From assembly GCF_009935865.1 (NCBI RefSeq), contig NZ_QWEL01000012.1, positions 42,028 through 106,027 of the forward strand: a stretch of DNA of 64,000 bases, given 5' to 3'. The notes under the pieces are model-generated. The model searched no databases. It worked only from the letters and a program-made list of their open reading frames with translations, and was not told the origin of the DNA. The DNA comes from Odoribacter sp. Z80 (GTDB lineage Bacteria; Bacteroidota; Bacteroidia; Bacteroidales; Marinifilaceae). The position numbers were made by a program, and so were the translations under genes. Positions within the stretch are counted from its first letter, which is position 1; the number at the start of each line of letters is the position of its first letter. Below, piece by piece: positions 61,053 to 64,000 of this stretch.

Positions 61053-62408
61053 TTACTTGATTTCAGGTAAGTCTATCCCTTTGATTTTGCGGTAGAGACT
61101 TAAAGCATAGGAATCGGTCATGCCTGAAACATAGTCGACTACGGTTTGGATTTTGGTGTACATAGAATCCTCTTTGCTGACTTTGTATTGTTCGGGCATG
61201 ATGGAAAGCAAGTTTCGGGCGTAATAAGTTTCCGGTTTTAGTACAGCATCCGTATATTCTTTTAAAATGGTTCCTAAGATTTTAAAACCGGCAATCTGAA
61301 TCTGGGTTACCATATTGGTGTGGTAGATACGTCCGTAGGCCAGGGATGTACAAGCATCGTAGGCTTCTTTGTTGGTGCCCTGTACTTCTTTAATGAGGGT
61401 GCTGTTGAATTCCCCCTTCATGATGGCCTCATAATTCCGGCAAAATGCGTCGGAACAGGCATTGATGAGTTTGTTGATGATGCCGGCGCGCAGAAAGGCT
61501 ATTCTTTCATTTTTGTCGGTGACCACCTTGAAAGTACGATTGATGATTTTCAGATCTTCTTTGTCTGTGTTTTTATCGTAAAAACTTTCTAATATGCTAA
61601 CGGTTTCATCATAGGACAATATCCGGAGTTTGTGGGAGTCTTCGATGTCCATGATTTGGTAGCAGATATCATCGGCTGCTTCGACAAGGTACACCAGAGG
61701 ATGGCGGACATATTGCAGGGGACTGTCACCCAGTTTGCGAATATTCAGCTCTTCTGCCACTTGCTGGTAAATTTCTTTTTCACTCTGAAAAAAACCGTAT
61801 TTGAAGCCGTGCGGATTGGCTTTTGTGGATTCAAACGGATATTTGACAATGGAAGCAAGAGTCGTATAGGTCATGGTATAACCTCCCGGCCGTCGTCCGT
61901 TGAAACTGTGGGTTAACAATCGGAAAGTATTGGCATTTCCTTCGAAGTGGCAGAGGTCGTTCCATTCCTCGTCCGAAAGAAGCTTCTTGAAATAAAGTCC
62001 CTCGCCTTCACTGAAAAAATAGGAAATAGCTTCTTCTCCGGAATGACCGAATGGAGGGTTCCCGAGGTCATGGGCCAGACAGCCGGTGCTGACGATGGTA
62101 CCGATTTCTTCCAGAACATCCGGATTTTCAATGGATAGAGGCTGCTGTTTCAGGAACTGGCAGATTTTATTTCCCAGGGAACGTCCGACACTGGCTACTT
62201 CCAGGCTATGGGTTAATCGATTGTGTACAAAGATATTGCCGGGTAATGGAAATACCTGGGTCTTGTTTTGTAAGCGACGGAAAGGAGACGAAAATATCAG
62301 TCGGTCGTAATCGCGTTGGAATTGCGAACGGTCATGGGAATGAAACAGGGAAGTTGTATTTCCCGGATGGTAACGGTGTGCTGATATAAGTTTATTCCAG
62401 TCCATCAT
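61053..62408 (-). CDS. dgt: Deoxyguanosinetriphosphate triphosphohydrolase (dGTPase-like)
   Basis: Hydrolyses dGTP (or dNTPs) to deoxynucleoside and triphosphate, controlling nucleotide pools. It has 451 residues with the HD-domain ligands H67 (NRLTHSLEVA) and H113-D114 (LAHDLGNPPFGHSGEEAI). The N-terminal RDYDRLIFSSPFRRLQNKTQVFPL is a dGTPase landmark. Two adjacent ATGs are possible starts. It lies behind the CoA-transferase gene, separated by a striking 15-bp perfect inverted repeat. Confidence 0.93.
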   Translation of the reverse strand: MMDWNKLISAHRYHPGNTTSLFHSHDRSQFQRDYDRLIFSSPFRRLQNKTQVFPLPGNIFVHNRLTHSLEVASVGRSLGNKICQFLKQQPLSIENPDVLEEIGTIVSTGCLAHDLGNPPFGHSGEEAISYFFSEGEGLYFKKLLSDEEWNDLCHFEGNANTFRLLTHSFNGRRPGGYTMTYTTLASIVKYPFESTKANPHGFKYGFFQSEKEIYQQVAEELNIRKLGDSPLQYVRHPLVYLVEAADDICYQIMDIEDSHKLRILSYDETVSILESFYDKNTDKEDLKIINRTFKVVTDKNERIAFLRAGIINKLINACSDAFCRNYEAIMKGEFNSTLIKEVQGTNKEAYDACTSLAYGRIYHTNMVTQIQIAGFKILGTILKEYTDAVLKPETYYARNLLSIMPEQYKVSKEDSMYTKIQTVVDYVSGMTDSYALSLYRKIKGIDLPEIK

Positions 62409-62431
62409 ACAAGTGTGGGTATTAAAAGAGA

Positions 62432-62464
62432 ATGCTAATGCAATAATAGTTATTGCATTAGCAT
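62432..62464. repeat. Perfect 15-bp inverted repeat between CoA-transferase and dgt
   Basis: ATGCTAATGCAATAA and TTATTGCATTAGCAT pair perfectly around a three-base loop (33 bases in all). On the minus strand it follows the CoA-transferase stop by ten bases and precedes TCTCTTTTAATA, so it may be an AU-rich terminator or a protein-binding palindrome in front of dgt. Confidence 0.6.
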
Positions 62465-62474
62465 ATTGTTGCCG

Positions 62475-63782
62475 TTATTTTGTAACAAAATGGTAGTGGC
62501 TGCCGAAGCGTTCGAAAGCAGCTTTATCCAATTCCTCCTGGCATTGGGGGGCTGCTATGCCGATTAAAGCTTTTGCCCGGTCCTGCATCGTTTTGCCATA
62601 AAGATCGGCCACACCGAATTCCGTTACTACATAATGCACATCAAAGCGGGTAGTGACTACTCCTGCACCGTTTAATAGGGTAGGACAGATTTTGCTGACT
62701 CCTTTGGCGGTGACTGCCGGCATAGCGATAATGGGTTTACCTCCTTTGCTGGCTGCTGCCCCGCGGATGAAATCCAGCTGACCGCCGCAGCCGCTGTAAA
62801 ATTTACAACCTAAAGAATCGGCATTTACCTGTCCTGTGAGGTCAATGGAAAGGGCAGAGTTGATGGCTGTCATTTTGGGCTGTTCGGCAATGATAAACGG
62901 GTCATTGGTGTAACCTACATCCATCATGGCTACTGCCGGATTATCGTCAATAAAATCGTAGACTTCTTTGGAACCCATCAGGAAAGTAGATACGATTTTT
63001 CCTTTGTCATATTTTTTGTTCAGGTTATTGATGACTCCTTTGTAGTAGAGAGGTAATACCCCGTCGGCAAACATTTCGGTGTGAATACCCAGGTTTTTAT
63101 GGTTGCCGAGCTGGGAAAGCACGGCATTCGGTATGGCTCCGATACCCATCTGCAGGCAGGCTCCGTCTTCAATGAGGGCTGCACAATTCTTTCCGATTTG
63201 TATGTCCTGTTCGGACGGTTGGGCCGGTTTCGCTTCAATCAGCGGAGTATTGTCTTCGCAGAAGATGTCAATATCCGATAATTTGATGATGGCATCCCCG
63301 AAAGCACGGGGAACGTTGGGGTTGATAACCGCGATAACTGTTTTGGCGTGCTGAACGGCAGCCAGGGTGGCATCTACGGAAGTTCCCATAGATACATAAC
63401 CGTGCTTGTCCGGAGGGCATACCTGAATCATGGCCACATCTACCGGAGTAATTCCCATACGGATCAGTTTCTGGGTTTCGCTCAGGTGGACGGGGATATA
63501 ATCCGCCCAGCCTTCCTGTGTCGGTTTACGTACGTTCTTACCGACGAAGAAGGATTCCAACTGGAATATGCCTTCAAATTCCTGTTCCGCATACGGAGCA
63601 CAGCCTTCTGTGTGAAGATGTTGTAATTTGATGTTTTTCAGTTCTCCGGCACGTCCCCGGGCACAAAGTGCCTGGATTAGTCCTTGAGGTGCACAGGCTA
63701 CACTGTGGAGATGAATCCGGTCGCCCGATTTCACCACTTTCACTGCTTCTTCAAATGAGACTATTTTTATACCTTGATACAT
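62475..63782 (-). CDS. Acyl-CoA:acetate CoA-transferase / acetyl-CoA hydrolase family
   Basis: Moves CoA between an acyl group and acetate, in the cytoplasm. The 435 residues match the 4-hydroxybutyrate/butyryl-CoA transferase group. The active-site glutamate is E236 in LGIHTEMFADGVLPLY, with the oxyanion/CoA segments MGIGAIPNAVLSQLG and FYSGCGGQLDFIRGA. Substrate could be butyryl-, propionyl-, succinyl- or 4-hydroxybutyryl-CoA, so a role in short-chain fatty acid formation is likely. Single gene with its own well-matched promoter. Confidence 0.92.
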   Translation of the reverse strand: MYQGIKIVSFEEAVKVVKSGDRIHLHSVACAPQGLIQALCARGRAGELKNIKLQHLHTEGCAPYAEQEFEGIFQLESFFVGKNVRKPTQEGWADYIPVHLSETQKLIRMGITPVDVAMIQVCPPDKHGYVSMGTSVDATLAAVQHAKTVIAVINPNVPRAFGDAIIKLSDIDIFCEDNTPLIEAKPAQPSEQDIQIGKNCAALIEDGACLQMGIGAIPNAVLSQLGNHKNLGIHTEMFADGVLPLYYKGVINNLNKKYDKGKIVSTFLMGSKEVYDFIDDNPAVAMMDVGYTNDPFIIAEQPKMTAINSALSIDLTGQVNADSLGCKFYSGCGGQLDFIRGAAASKGGKPIIAMPAVTAKGVSKICPTLLNGAGVVTTRFDVHYVVTEFGVADLYGKTMQDRAKALIGIAAPQCQEELDKAAFERFGSHYHFVTK

Positions 63783-63824
63783 GATGTTGTTATTTAGATT
63801 AAAATTGTATTATTCAAACGAATG

Positions 63825-63858
63825 CGAAGGTAGGGAATAAAAAGTAAAAAGTGCAAAA
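63825..63858 (-). promoter_or_regulatory. Promoter of the CoA-transferase gene
   Basis: Minus strand TTTTG (63854-63858), 21 bases, then TACCTTCG (63825-63832), a 7-of-8 match to the -7 box. It lies 42 bases before the ATG. In the remaining sequence to the window end I see no gene. Confidence 0.55.
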
Positions 63859-64000
63859 GAATTGACTTAAAAAAGGTCGGAGGAATACAAATTACCGAAG
63901 CCCGTATCGAAATTTCTTTGGTAAGTGAATGATTGGGGGGAGGTGCGATAAAATTGAAATTTGGTTGCAAATAGCAGAAATAAACGTTCGTTTTTATTGG

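Noticed and set aside
1..64000. CRISPR arrays, tRNA or rRNA genes, insertion sequences, prophage or integrative element genes
   Set aside because: No regularly spaced direct repeats, cloverleaf-like segments, transposase, integrase, relaxase or phage proteins were seen while reading the spacers and gene products.

Overview
The window reads as a stretch of Bacteroidales (phylum Bacteroidota) chromosome. Most mapped gene starts sit behind a TAnnTTTG-type -7 box typical of that phylum. The primary sigma factor is the short Bacteroidota form. There is a type IX secretion plug homologue, a complete Na+-translocating NADH:quinone reductase, a carboxynorspermidine pathway and lipoprotein glycan hydrolases. 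A gut member of the Odoribacteraceae/Porphyromonadaceae group would fit, but genus is a guess. I see no rRNA, tRNA, CRISPR array, prophage or insertion sequence; this is chromosome backbone with a few accessory islands.

Layout. 1-8.6 kb: an M16 protease cut by the window edge, divergent from a run of envelope and isoprenoid genes (MscS channel, M23 peptidase, dxr, rseP, AhpD-like protein, tandem thioredoxin protein, EEP nuclease/phosphatase). 8.8-14.4 kb: a three-gene RND efflux system. 14.4-16.8 kb: carboxynorspermidine dehydrogenase and decarboxylase. 16.8-23.5 kb: RluA pseudouridine synthase and a stand-alone PASTA protein, divergent from a LysM/periplasmic-binding lipid-envelope type protein and thioredoxin; then NlpC/P60, a CPA1 antiporter and a small hypothetical. 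23.7-29.5 kb: biotin-dependent carboxylase/decarboxylase alpha subunit, coaD, serine hydrolase, SF1 helicase. 29.6-38 kb: a ten-gene minus-strand urease unit ureABC-EFGD, urea channel, MFS transporter and crcB fluoride channel. 38.2-44.2 kb: the divergent unit TonB receptor, binding lipoprotein, FecCD permease, ATPase and a TsaA/TrmO-FmdE fusion, which I propose supplies nickel or another metal for urease. 44.2-50.3 kb: nqrABCDEF, with an extraordinary 21-cysteine tail on NqrE. 50.4-55.3 kb: T9SS plug protein, META lipoprotein, a decayed dapF pseudogene, a DegP/HtrA protease and rpoD. 55.4-61 kb: a triple-Rid-module protein followed by three lipoprotein glycan-degrading enzymes (GH16, serine-type sulfatase, GH29 fucosidase). 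61-64 kb: dGTPase and an acyl-CoA:acetate CoA-transferase.

How the parts work together. Urea enters through the channel and is split by the nickel urease. UreE, UreF, UreG and UreD insert the metal. The divergent TonB/ABC unit plausibly imports the metal, and CrcB could protect the enzyme from fluoride. Nqr builds the sodium gradient, and the CPA1 antiporter exchanges cations with protons. The GH16-sulfatase-fucosidase set is consistent with attack on sulfated, fucosylated host O-glycans at the cell surface.

The best candidates for something undescribed are the cysteine-rich NqrE tail, the urease-adjacent metal uptake unit ending in a TsaA-FmdE fusion, and the triple-Rid protein. Next come the structured leader with a five-codon ORF upstream of the PASTA gene, and the urease ureC-ureE hairpin. 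All functional claims are from sequence reading only; no database search was run.
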